In this document: piece after piece, positions 6,195 through 14,230 of the stretch
How the letters are laid out: every line of letters starts with the position of its first letter
How positions within the stretch are numbered: position 1 is the first letter of the stretch
Assembly (NCBI GenBank): GCA_947254045.1
Contig: CAMYBO010000019.1
Coordinates: forward strand, 1 to 14,230
Source of the DNA: an uncultured Granulicatella sp.
GTDB lineage: Bacteria > Bacillota > Bacilli > Lactobacillales > Aerococcaceae
DNA length: 14,230 bases
Reading direction: 5' to 3'
Position numbers and translations under genes: made by a program
Notes under the pieces: generated by a model
Seen by the model: only the letters and a program-made list of their open reading frames with translations
Databases searched by the model: none
Told to the model about the DNA's origin: nothing

Positions 6195-6229
6195 AAAAAG
6201 CATGAAGGATTAAACTTCATGCTTTTTTT
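6195..6229. terminator. Bidirectional terminator between phnE and the yesL-family gene
   Basis: AAAAAGCATGAAG (6195-6207) and CTTCATGCTTTTT (6215-6227) form a 13-bp stem with loop GATTAAA. The plus strand has a seven-T run (6223-6229) and the minus strand has five Ts (6199-6195), so it can end transcription from both convergent genes. The stop codon of the minus-strand gene (6210-6212) lies in the loop, so that gene's last codons form one arm of the hairpin. Confidence 0.92.
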
Positions 6230-6824
6230 CTACTTTTGAAAACATTTTATGAAACAATGGTGCTAAAGCATATCCCATTAATGAAATTCCAATCATTCCC
6301 ATGAAATATAAAACTGTTTCTTGAAAAATGCTAAAACCAATCAAAATAACTGGGATAGCTAAAATAGCAACAGCTTCTTTTAAAGAAATAAAAATAAATA
6401 AATATCCATCACGAATATAACTCTTAATCGTACCAAAATACTGAGTTCTTGCTAATGAAATCAACATGGCTGTGATCGTCATACATAAAAATAAAAAGAA
6501 AATAATGGCTAACATCATTCCAAAAATATTTTGGAAATTATACCAAAATTGAATCACATATACTGTAGCTCCGATGATTGCTGTATAAATTAAAGAAACA
6601 GCAACTCGTACAAAGAAAATATGTTTCAATTCATTCCAGAACGTTTTTACTAAATAACCATCTTCATTTTCAGAAAACTTCATCATGGTATAAAACAAAG
6701 CCGCTAACACAGGTCCAATCGTTAGAATGGGAATACTAATTACAATCACTAATAAGTTCAACAAAATAAAATCCGCTAACATCGTAGCAAAACGCCAAAA
6801 AGGACTTTCCTCATTAAATTTCAT
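6210..6824 (-). CDS. DUF624 / YesL-family membrane protein
   Basis: This 204-residue membrane protein has about five hydrophobic segments: LLNLLVIVISIPILTIGPVL near the N-terminus, then around LIYTAIIGATVYVIQF, MMLAIIFFLFLCMTITAML, AVAILAIPVILIGF and FMGMIGISLMGYALAPLF. The N-terminal pattern NEESPFWRF...LNLL...IPILTIGPVLAAL followed by DGYLVKTFWNELK is the signature of the DUF624 (YesL) family. Members often sit beside sugar ABC transporter or polysaccharide genes, and their function is unknown. Here it stands alone with its own promoter. The ATG at 6824 is preferred because AAAGGATGG lies 7 bases upstream and the family begins at this point. A start at 6860 would add 12 residues that overlap the promoter-proximal leader. 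Confidence 0.85.
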   Translation of the reverse strand: MKFNEESPFWRFATMLADFILLNLLVIVISIPILTIGPVLAALFYTMMKFSENEDGYLVKTFWNELKHIFFVRVAVSLIYTAIIGATVYVIQFWYNFQNIFGMMLAIIFFLFLCMTITAMLISLARTQYFGTIKSYIRDGYLFIFISLKEAVAILAIPVILIGFSIFQETVLYFMGMIGISLMGYALAPLFHKMFSKVEKKHEV

Positions 6825-6860
6825 CAAAAACCATCCTTTAACAAATAAAATACAAAACAC

Positions 6861-6889
6861 ATTATACGATTAAGCCCAAAATTAAGCAA
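6861..6889 (-). promoter_or_regulatory. Promoter of the yesL-family gene
   Basis: On the minus strand a perfect TATAAT (6866-6861) lies 17 bases after TTGCTT (6889-6884). The predicted transcript starts near 6854, about 30 bases before the ATG at 6824, with the ribosome site in between. This supports an independent transcription unit and the shorter start. Confidence 0.65.
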
Positions 6890-6907
6890 GTTATCGTACG
6901 GATAAAC
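6890..6907. promoter_or_regulatory. Imperfect palindrome next to the -35 of the yesL-family gene (possible operator)
   Basis: GTTATC (6890-6895) and GATAAAC (6901-6907) are inverted around GTACG. The palindrome abuts the -35 hexamer on its upstream side, a position suited to a regulator. No regulator is identified. Confidence 0.35.
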
Positions 6908-6934
6908 AAAATAAGAAATGATGTTTAAAATGAG

Positions 6935-7010
6935 AAATATTTTTTGTATTATCACATGAGACAGCTTATAGCTGGCTGCTGGCGTGCTTGATACAAAAAA
7001 AGGAATATTT
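6935..7010 (-). repeat. Folded inverted-repeat element (copy 2, shorter)
   Basis: The outer arms AAATATTTTTTGTATTATCA (6935-6954) and 6989-7010 are imperfect inverted repeats. Read on the minus strand, they enclose CGCCAGCAGCC (6984-6974), a hairpin AGCT-ATA-AGCT (6973-6963) and GTCTCATG (6962-6955). The two flanking blocks are identical, with identical spacing, to those at 2199-2228 in copy 1, while the hairpin between them is entirely different in sequence. The extra hairpins B and C of copy 1 are absent. It lies in the divergent space between rexA and the yesL-family gene, upstream of the latter's promoter. The function is unknown. Confidence 0.7.
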
Positions 7011-7102
7011 CGAACGATATCCAGGTTTACATAATATATATTAAAGAAAGTTATATATCCAAAATAAACTAATCAACACAAATCCTCCACCATCAACCAA
7101 AC

Positions 7103-7130
7103 TAAAAGGACGCTCATCACGAACGTCCTT
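7103..7130 (-). terminator. Possible terminator of the rexBA operon
   Basis: On the minus strand AAGGACG (7130-7124) pairs with CGTCCTT (7112-7106) across an 11-nt loop, followed by a short TTTTAG tract. It lies 10 bases after the rexA stop. The short stem, long loop and weak T run make it a modest terminator. The remaining bases between 7011 and 7102 are AT-rich and I see nothing definite in them. Confidence 0.55.
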
Positions 7131-7140
7131 CTTTCATCTA

Positions 7141-10100
7141 TTAAACATTAGAAATATCAATTGATTGTCCAATCGATAATAAACATAACATACGTTTTGT
7201 AACTTTCTTTTGATAACTTGTTTCTAATGCTTCAGCATATAAATTCAATTGCTGTTTATACTTATCAACGACTTTCTGGATTCCTTTTTGTGTTGGAACC
7301 ACATGATCCGTCTTATAATCAAATAAAATAATCTCATCGTCTAATTCCACAAAACCGTCGATAATCCCGTGAATCAACATCGAATCTTCATTATCTGGTA
7401 AATGCTTAAAGATACGATTTGCTGTTACAACATGTGAAAATGCTTGTTCACGGTTTAATAATGCTTGATGTTCTTGTATCCATTGTCCAAATTCACTTTG
7501 GAAGAAATGAAAAACTTGGTCAACTGGAATCACTGCGGCAACTTCTTTTTCTAAAAATTGTGTCTCAACTAATTGCTGAATTGTTTCTTGAATGAATTCA
7601 AGTGTAATTTCCTTCGTTAAGTCTAATTTTTGCATTAATAAATGTAAACCGCTACCACGTTCTGCAGCTGAAACTTTTTGTTTAGACTCTATAAAGCTTG
7701 GTTTTGCTAGTTCAGACGTTAAATAAACATATTGTTGTACAGTTTTTTCTGTTTGTTGTGTTTGTTCTTCCAAATGTGGTAATTGTTTCACATCTGGTTC
7801 TTCATTCATCCGTTTAATTTCAGATACACTTTGATAACTTGCAGTTGTAGATGCTAATAAATAAGGATACGTTTGTTTTAATTCTTCAAGTAGCTTTGGA
7901 AGATTTTTAACTGTATTCCCTACTACTTGTTTTTGTAACCACTCTTCTTCATTCATAGAAGCTGTTTCAGTTTCTTGAATCCAATTGAGAGCATTCTTTT
8001 TAATTTGTTCAAATTCAATCACTTCTTGATGGAATGGAACTTTATCCTGCTTTCTAAATGTGGCCATTAAAATCCAAGTTAAATAATTATCGACATGATA
8101 ACGAAGAGCAAATGGTAATACTTCTTCATTCAAATCATCGATCATAGAATGTTCTTCTTTAAATTTTTCAAAATCTTTTAAAGAACCGACAATAATGAAT
8201 TTTTCACGTGCACGAGTCATTGCTACGTACAATTTTCTCATTTCTTCAGATAGTAATTTATTTTTCTCTGCTTTATAAGCCATCACATATGGAATGGTTG
8301 TATATTGAATTCTTTCAGGAAGTTGTAAGTATTTCACTCCCACTCCTAATTCATCACTACGAATGGTTTGTTGGCGAATATCTTGCTGGTTAAATTTCTT
8401 TCCAGCATTCATTAAAAATACAACTGGGTATTCTAATCCCTTACTAGCATGAATGGTCATGACACGTACAGCATCTTCTTCATCAGAAATTTGAGTAGGT
8501 TCTTCTAAATCTTGTTTTTTATGCTGCATTTGTTGAATAAATCGTACAAAATTACGTAATCCTTTAAAACTAGAATCTTCGAAATCTTTTGCATACTTAT
8601 ATAGGGCATGTAAATTCAAGACACGTTGCTGTCCAACAGATTGCCCATGTACATATGTTAAATAATTCGTATCCATATAAATTTGCCAAATAAGCGTACT
8701 GATTGACTGATGATTCGCAATATCTCTCCAAGATTCTAATTGCGCTAAAAATGCTTGTACACGGTCTTTTAATTGCTGTTGTTGAGCACTATCGTAATAA
8801 TTTACTTCTTCTAGTTTAAAATGCTCCACAAATTGAACGCAAGCTTCATAAAACGAACAAGATTTATTGTGTTTACGAATATGAGCAAGAGCTATTTCAT
8901 CTAATCCAACGATTCCAGAACGTAATACGGCTACAAATGGAATATCTTGAGTCGGATTATCAATAATTTTTAACGCTGACATCATAATCACAATTTCTGT
9001 TCGTTTAAAATATTGAAGATTTTTTTGGACTAAAACAGGAATTTTATATTGCGTAAAGATTTCCTCGATCAATCCATTATTGGCTTTTGTTGGCGCTAAA
9101 ATAACGATATCTTTATATTGTATTGGTCGTTTTTTCGGATGTTCCTTTGTACTTTCTTCATGCATGATTTCGAATTGATTCGCCATCAATTCTTTAATCT
9201 TACCTGCGATAAAATGAACTTCTGCAGTTGCTGAACTATCTATCATACTTTCTGTCTCTAATTCAGATGTTTCTTCTTCCTCATCGGTTAAATTAGAATT
9301 TTGAATGATATAGCATTCGCTAAATTTATCCGTATCCTCTGAATAATTCAAGTTTCCAGTTTTTAAAGCTGCATCATCATCATAGTCAATTTGACCTAAT
9401 TCATGATCCATAATTTGTCTGAAAATTAAGTTGGTAAAGGACAATACTTGATCTCTAGAACGGAAGTTTTCAGCTAAAATAATTCGTTTACCGCCATTTT
9501 CATGTGCATAGGCTTCATATTTATCTCTAAATAAAGACGGATCTGCTAAACGGAAGGCATAAATTGATTGTTTCACGTCTCCTACCATGAAAAGATTATT
9601 CTCTTTAGCCACACTTGTTAAAATTGCTTCTTGAACACGGTTTACGTCTTGGTATTCATCAATTAAAACTTCGGTAAATAAATCATGATAATATTTTTTA
9701 GCAATTAGAACTCCATTTTTTTCAGTACAAAGAATGGACAATGTGTCATGTTCTAAGTCAGAGAAGTCAATTTTATTTGAAGTTTTCTTTTCAAATTGGA
9801 AAGCTTCATAGAATTTCAACACAACTTGAGATAAATGCAACATTATCGGATATATTTCTCTTAAATGTTTCATTTGAACTTCAGGTGACTCGAAAAATGC
9901 TATTGTCAACAATTGATCTTCCCAATGTTTCTTTAAGCTATCTCTTTTACGTTTAATAGCCTGAACAGCTTCTCTATCCGTTGTTTCATCTTTTTTAGGA
10001 ACAGTTGGGAAACGGTCAAATTTTACCTCTTGTGCTAATGTATAGGCTGCAGTATAATTCCCACTTTCAAATGCTGCATACACTTCTTGAATTTGTTGGG

Positions 10101-10872
10101 CATCAGCTTCAACCACATCTTTACATTTCATAAATTCGGTTAATTCAGCTAATTTCAGTAATTCATCATAGGCAGAAACTAAATATTTTAATTCTTCACA
10201 GATATAAGGTACAAATTGTTCCTTAATAATCGGAATTTCACCATAGTCATCCTTTGTTTCATATAAATCTGCTAAAGAAGAAATCCATTGCTTTGGATTT
10301 GGTTTTGAACGTGAAAAATCATATAGTTGATAAACTAATGTAGTAAATCCATCATCATTACGATCGCTTGAAAAATAGCGCATTAATCCATCCATCCAAG
10401 AATGTTCTTCTAATAATTCATCTTGTATGTTTCGCCATACTTTTTCTTTTAATAAAGTACCTTCCACTTCATTTAATAGTGAAAATACAGGATCTAATTG
10501 ACTTAAATAAAAATAACGACGAATGACTTTCATACAAAAACTATGAATCGTAGAAATAGTTGCATTTGGTAATAAACTTAATTGTTTAACATACATATGT
10601 TTTTTAGCAAAATCTGTCTCATTTGTTATAGCTTTTTCTAAATTTGTCCGCAAACGTTCTTTCATCTCTTTAGCAGCGGCTTCTGTAAAAGTCACGATTA
10701 ATAAGGAATCAATATTCACACCATCTTCGATATATCCCATAATACGGTCAACTAATACTTTTGTTTTTCCTGATCCGGCAGAAGCAGACACTAATAAATT
10801 ATCCCCTCTTTGCCAAATTGCTTGCCACTGTTCAGGAGTCGCTTGTACTCCCTTTGGTTTTACTGGTATCAT
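7141..10872 (-). CDS. rexA: ATP-dependent helicase/nuclease subunit A (AddA/RexA)
   Basis: This 1243-residue protein is the UvrD-like helicase and nuclease subunit of the RexAB (AddAB) complex, which resects double-strand breaks to a regulatory sequence and prepares 3' ends for RecA. Helicase motifs are complete. They are the Q-motif TPEQWQAI (12-19), Walker A SASAGSGKT (29-37), Walker B LIDEYQDVN (about 403-411), motif III GDVKQSIYAFR (about 430-445), motif IV ENFRS, motif V TIHASKGLEYP (about 803-813), and motif VI KLYVAMTRARE (about 880-890). The C-terminal RecB-type nuclease is also intact: His1077 in GSGLHLLMQ, Asp1172 in GIIDGF, the DYKTD catalytic triad region at 1185-1189, and QQLNLYAEAL. 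The ATG at 10872 has AAAGGAGG within the end of rexB, only 3 bases after the rexB stop. Length is normal for the family. Confidence 0.96.
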   Translation of the reverse strand: MIPVKPKGVQATPEQWQAIWQRGDNLLVSASAGSGKTKVLVDRIMGYIEDGVNIDSLLIVTFTEAAAKEMKERLRTNLEKAITNETDFAKKHMYVKQLSLLPNATISTIHSFCMKVIRRYFYLSQLDPVFSLLNEVEGTLLKEKVWRNIQDELLEEHSWMDGLMRYFSSDRNDDGFTTLVYQLYDFSRSKPNPKQWISSLADLYETKDDYGEIPIIKEQFVPYICEELKYLVSAYDELLKLAELTEFMKCKDVVEADAQQIQEVYAAFESGNYTAAYTLAQEVKFDRFPTVPKKDETTDREAVQAIKRKRDSLKKHWEDQLLTIAFFESPEVQMKHLREIYPIMLHLSQVVLKFYEAFQFEKKTSNKIDFSDLEHDTLSILCTEKNGVLIAKKYYHDLFTEVLIDEYQDVNRVQEAILTSVAKENNLFMVGDVKQSIYAFRLADPSLFRDKYEAYAHENGGKRIILAENFRSRDQVLSFTNLIFRQIMDHELGQIDYDDDAALKTGNLNYSEDTDKFSECYIIQNSNLTDEEEETSELETESMIDSSATAEVHFIAGKIKELMANQFEIMHEESTKEHPKKRPIQYKDIVILAPTKANNGLIEEIFTQYKIPVLVQKNLQYFKRTEIVIMMSALKIIDNPTQDIPFVAVLRSGIVGLDEIALAHIRKHNKSCSFYEACVQFVEHFKLEEVNYYDSAQQQQLKDRVQAFLAQLESWRDIANHQSISTLIWQIYMDTNYLTYVHGQSVGQQRVLNLHALYKYAKDFEDSSFKGLRNFVRFIQQMQHKKQDLEEPTQISDEEDAVRVMTIHASKGLEYPVVFLMNAGKKFNQQDIRQQTIRSDELGVGVKYLQLPERIQYTTIPYVMAYKAEKNKLLSEEMRKLYVAMTRAREKFIIVGSLKDFEKFKEEHSMIDDLNEEVLPFALRYHVDNYLTWILMATFRKQDKVPFHQEVIEFEQIKKNALNWIQETETASMNEEEWLQKQVVGNTVKNLPKLLEELKQTYPYLLASTTASYQSVSEIKRMNEEPDVKQLPHLEEQTQQTEKTVQQYVYLTSELAKPSFIESKQKVSAAERGSGLHLLMQKLDLTKEITLEFIQETIQQLVETQFLEKEVAAVIPVDQVFHFFQSEFGQWIQEHQALLNREQAFSHVVTANRIFKHLPDNEDSMLIHGIIDGFVELDDEIILFDYKTDHVVPTQKGIQKVVDKYKQQLNLYAEALETSYQKKVTKRMLCLLSIGQSIDISNV

Positions 10873-10875
10873 CGA

Positions 10876-13800
10876 CTACTCCTCCTTTCCATTTAGTTTC
10901 TCTCTCATCCAAGTTAAGTTTTCTTGGAGAGGCATTTTTGTTAAAAATTTATAATTATTCTCTGGATTGGTTGCATCAAACATTGCAATGGCACTGAATT
11001 TTCCATTGACGGAATCAGCATATTCTTTTAATTCATCAAATGGAGCAAGTTGATTTTCTCCATTTAAAATTTTTTCTCCAGCAGTTTTCAATTGATAGAA
11101 AGCAAATTCCATTAATAAATTGATGTCATCAGGAGCATAGACTTGGCTAGTTGCCTTATATTCTCCATCTTTCTTAACTCCAAATGGTAATACAATCGAG
11201 TCTCCTGTTTCAAAATCAGGTTGAACTTGTTGTAGAACTCCTAAATCATTCGTTAATAATCCTGATAATTTATATTTCTTCAAACGAGTTTCTTCAAAAT
11301 CTCCATCTGCTTTAATATCTTTTGCATTAAAGCTTGGTTGGAAAACATGCATATATAATCCACCATATGGAGTCACAGCTTTATTAAATTGATTAGAAAC
11401 AATATTTCTTGCAACTGATAAATACGTTAAAAGTTGTAATTGAATCCCGTAACGTAATCGATTAATATCAAATTTTTGAGCTGAAGACTTATAATCCACA
11501 ATTCCTAAGTGATAGCCCTTTTCAGTTTCTAAAAGATCAATACGGTCAATTTTCCCACGAATAAATAAAGACTGAGTATCATTCAAAGGAATTTCAATTT
11601 TCTTATCAGATTTTGCACCAAAAACAACTTCTGTTTTCCATGGTGTTACTTGTAATTGCTGCAATTGCATTAATGCTGCAGCTAATGTTTGTCGAATTGT
11701 ATCTTGTAGTAGCACTTTAGTCCAATTCATTCTAGGAGATGCATTTAAAATTTGGAATCTTGCATCTTCATTCATGGAATCAAAAATTTCTTTTAATAAT
11801 GTTTCTGTTGTCATTTTATCAATAGAACGAATATCTAATTGTAATTCATGAACTTTACGAATAAACTGGTCAAATGTTTCATGGAAGTATTCCCCAGATC
11901 CAGCAGCTGTTAATTCAAACTCTCTACGTTCTCGTAAATTTAAACCATATTGTAAGAAATGACTAAATGGATCTTTATAAAATGTTTCCACTTGAGAAGT
12001 AGATAAGTATAAATGATTTCCATAAAGTTCAGCAGCTAATTCTTTTGGTAATTGCTTGGCAATATTTAAATGGAATACACTATCTACTAATGTGTGATAC
12101 TGATTTTGGAAATCTTTATCCTGTCTTAATAAATGTGGTAAAGTAAGCCAAATCGATGGGATATCTTCTTCTTTTGAGAACTTATATTGACGCAGCTTTT
12201 GTAGTAATGTTGTAAATAATTCATGAATTGTTACAAAGTCCCCCTGTTCAAAACGTTCTTGTTGTTTTTGATTGCCATCTTGCGTAGTAATCTCAAATTG
12301 ATTTAAAATACGTTCTACAAAGCTAGATGGTTTTAATTTAGCACCTTTATCTGTATGATGCATGGATAAATATAACTTTTCAGTTGCGGAAGTTAACACT
12401 TTATAAAATAAAAATGGCTCTATGGATTGTTTTTGAATCGTTGTTGGATGTAAGAAACGTCCACTATCTAATTTACTTAATAAATATTCTCTTTCTTCAT
12501 CGGTAATTAAACCAGTCTCCTCTTCCATTCTAGGAAGGACTCCTTGAGATAATCCAATAACAAATGTAACCTTTTTAGGAGAATAACGGACAGAATCAAT
12601 TCCCGTACACGTTAATTGGTCTAACGTAGATGGAGCCATATTATAATGTGTATGTTCAAATCCTGTATGTAATAATAATTGGAAAATTTCCCAATCAAAC
12701 GGTTCATCTCCAAAAATATAGACATACTCTTCTAATAATTTTAAAAATTCATTCCATACTTGATCTTGTCTACGAGCTGTTTGAATGTCCCCAATATTGG
12801 CAGCATGATTTCTCCAGTATAGGAATGCATCCGTTACCCTAATTTTTTCTAATAATTGATATAGAAGAGTGATTGCTTCTTTTGTTGTCTCTACTTTATC
12901 TAATTTCTTATAAAAAGGTTCTAATAAAGAGACGATTTGCTCTCGTAGTTCTTGTGCTTGTGTTAACTGTTTATTTACTAACACTTCTCTGCTACTTAAG
13001 CTATCTTCATCAATATTTTCAAGTTGATAATTCCACGTTTTACTTGAAATCCAATCTTTTCCTTCATAACCTTGTGCTAGTATAATTGTTTCTGTTTCAT
13101 CTAATTTTTGACGATAATGAATAAGTGCTTGTCTTAAATCCTCTTCCTCATTATCTTCACTCTTTGAATTTGCTCGATTTAGAGGCCAAAAACAATATTC
13201 ACTTCTAAGTAGGTTCATTATGTCATGATAACGCCAAAAATGCTTCTGGATAGCAAAAATAGCGTCTAGCACTTGAATGAGTGGATGATGCTCCATTGTA
13301 TCGGATAAATCCATGAAATACGGAATTTGAAACGTTTCTAATAAAGGTTGTAATAATGTTTGTTGTTCTTCTAAATTTCTCGATAAAATTTGAATATCTT
13401 GGTAACGATAGTTACCACTATCGACTAACGTTTTAATCGTTGCTAATGTTTCTTGGATTTCTTGACGTTCATCTTCATAAGTAATCCATTGTAACGCATC
13501 GATTTTTTTAGTTGAAGATTCTGAAGAAGTTTCAAGACCACCACTTGTTTCTAACCAATATTGTTCAAGTTTTAAAAAGTCAGGATGATAAGTCTTATTG
13601 GTCTCTTTTAATTCATGTAAAACAGGTTTACTTTCATCAATCACTAACCAAGTTAACAATCTTGAAATTAATTGGCGATTGGAATCAAATAAACTAGATT
13701 CTAGCGTTTCTTTTGGTTTAAAGGCATCAGTTGTTGCAGTCGTATAAAACTCTACTCCTCCGCATGATTTCACTAATGCATCAATCACTTCTAATTCCAT

Positions 13801-14189
13801 TGCATTTAAATGATAGGATTGATCAATCACAACATACGTATTTGATAAATCCATAGATGAAATTTCTTCCGCTAATATCCGTAATAAATCTTCTGATTGA
13901 ACAAAATCTTTTTTTAAATATTCTAGATAATGTTTATAAATAATGCCAAATTCTTTCAAACGTTGGTCAATTTCTTCATAAGAAACTTGTTCAAACCACT
14001 CTGAGAAGTCCTCTACTTCGATTCCACCTAAACGAAATTCTTGCATGACAGCAGATAAACGTTCTATAAATCCTTTATGACGGGATTCTTTATTAAAAAG
14101 TACTAATTCATCTTGATATTCGGATAAGATTTTTTGTAAAATCATACAAATTCCAACTTTGGATAATGAAGGACGTTGCAATTCAGCAT
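10876..14189 (-). CDS. rexB: ATP-dependent nuclease subunit B (RexB), N-terminus cut off by the contig end
   Basis: About 1104 residues are present, starting ...AELQRPSLSKVG. In streptococcal RexB this segment lies roughly 80-100 residues from the start, so the real start is beyond the contig end. A TTG at 14181 could be mistaken for a start, but the frame stays open to the adapter junction. RexB is the partner of RexA: its helicase-like part is inactive in unwinding and its C-terminal nuclease cuts the other strand. The nuclease motifs are visible: GSGEYFHETFDQF, GKIDRIDLL, VDYKSS (near 11485-11499) and QLQLLTYL. The four cysteines that hold the iron-sulfur cluster in Bacillus AddB are absent. 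The first position reads KDPFSHFLQYGL, the C-terminal trio is replaced within GKFSAIAMFD, and there is no cysteine in the C-terminal half at all. This identifies the RexB subtype of Lactobacillales. Confidence 0.93.
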
Positions 14190-14230
14190 CTGTCTCTTAT
14201 ACACATCTCCGAGCCCACGAGACTATTGCG
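14190..14230. other. Illumina Nextera transposase adapter at contig end (non-genomic)
   Basis: CTGTCTCTTATACACATCT (14190-14208) is the Tn5 mosaic end, and CCGAGCCCACGAGAC (14209-14223) is the read-2 side of the Nextera adapter. The last seven bases (TATTGCG) fall where the sample index begins. The rexB coding match continues exactly up to the junction. This is untrimmed library adapter, not a biological transposon end. Confidence 0.97.

Noticed and set aside
6825..6860. Longer YesL-family protein starting at 6860
   Set aside because: It would begin at the predicted transcription start region and has no ribosome site; ATG 6824 has AAAGGATGG upstream.
14190..14223. Transposon end (Tn5-like mosaic end)
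   Set aside because: The mosaic end is joined to synthetic Nextera adapter sequence at a contig end, so it is library adapter rather than a mobile element.
1..14230. CRISPR array, tRNA or rRNA genes, phage or defence genes
   Set aside because: No regularly spaced repeats, no tRNA-like cloverleaf with TTCGA arm and acceptor, and no such protein domains were seen.

Overview
The window is low-GC DNA typical of a Firmicute of the order Lactobacillales. The evidence is AT-rich synonymous codons, strong AGGAGG-type ribosome sites, and a RexA/RexB-type exonuclease pair. A family such as Carnobacteriaceae would fit, but I cannot place it below order with confidence. The right edge is a contig end: the last 41 bases contain Illumina Nextera transposase adapter rather than genome, so genomic sequence stops at about 14189.

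Layout. (1) 1-2100, plus strand: the 3' part of an L-ascorbate utilisation operon. It holds the end of the EIIC permease (ulaA), the EIIB phosphocarrier (ulaB), L-ribulose-5-phosphate 4-epimerase (ulaF) and L-xylulose-5-phosphate 3-epimerase (ulaE), closed by a strong terminator at 2116-2148. EIIA (ulaC), the decarboxylase (ulaD), the lactonase (ulaG) and the operon promoter are not in the window. (2) 2149-2669: no gene. A long folded inverted-repeat element lies at 2155-2333, followed by an AT-rich leader with repeated TTCGTA motifs and the likely phn promoter. (3) 2670-6191, plus strand: a complete phosphonate/phosphate-type ABC importer, phnD-phnC-phnE-phnE. A rho-independent terminator sits between the binding-protein gene and the ATPase gene, probably to give excess binding protein. 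A bidirectional terminator follows. (4) 6210-6824, minus strand: an orphan DUF624/YesL-family membrane protein with its own promoter. (5) 6861-7140: no gene. It holds that promoter, a possible operator and a second, diverged copy of the folded element. (6) 7141-14189, minus strand: rexB (5' end missing) and rexA, the double-strand-break-processing helicase-nuclease, almost abutting and co-transcribed.

The genes are ordinary metabolic, transport and repair genes. The most unusual content is the pair of folded intergenic elements at about 2155-2333 (plus) and 6935-7010 (minus). They share two exact blocks, CGCCAGCAGCC and GTCTCATG, separated by an 11-nt hairpin whose sequence differs completely while its pairing is kept. 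I do not recognise this as a known RNA family or repeat.
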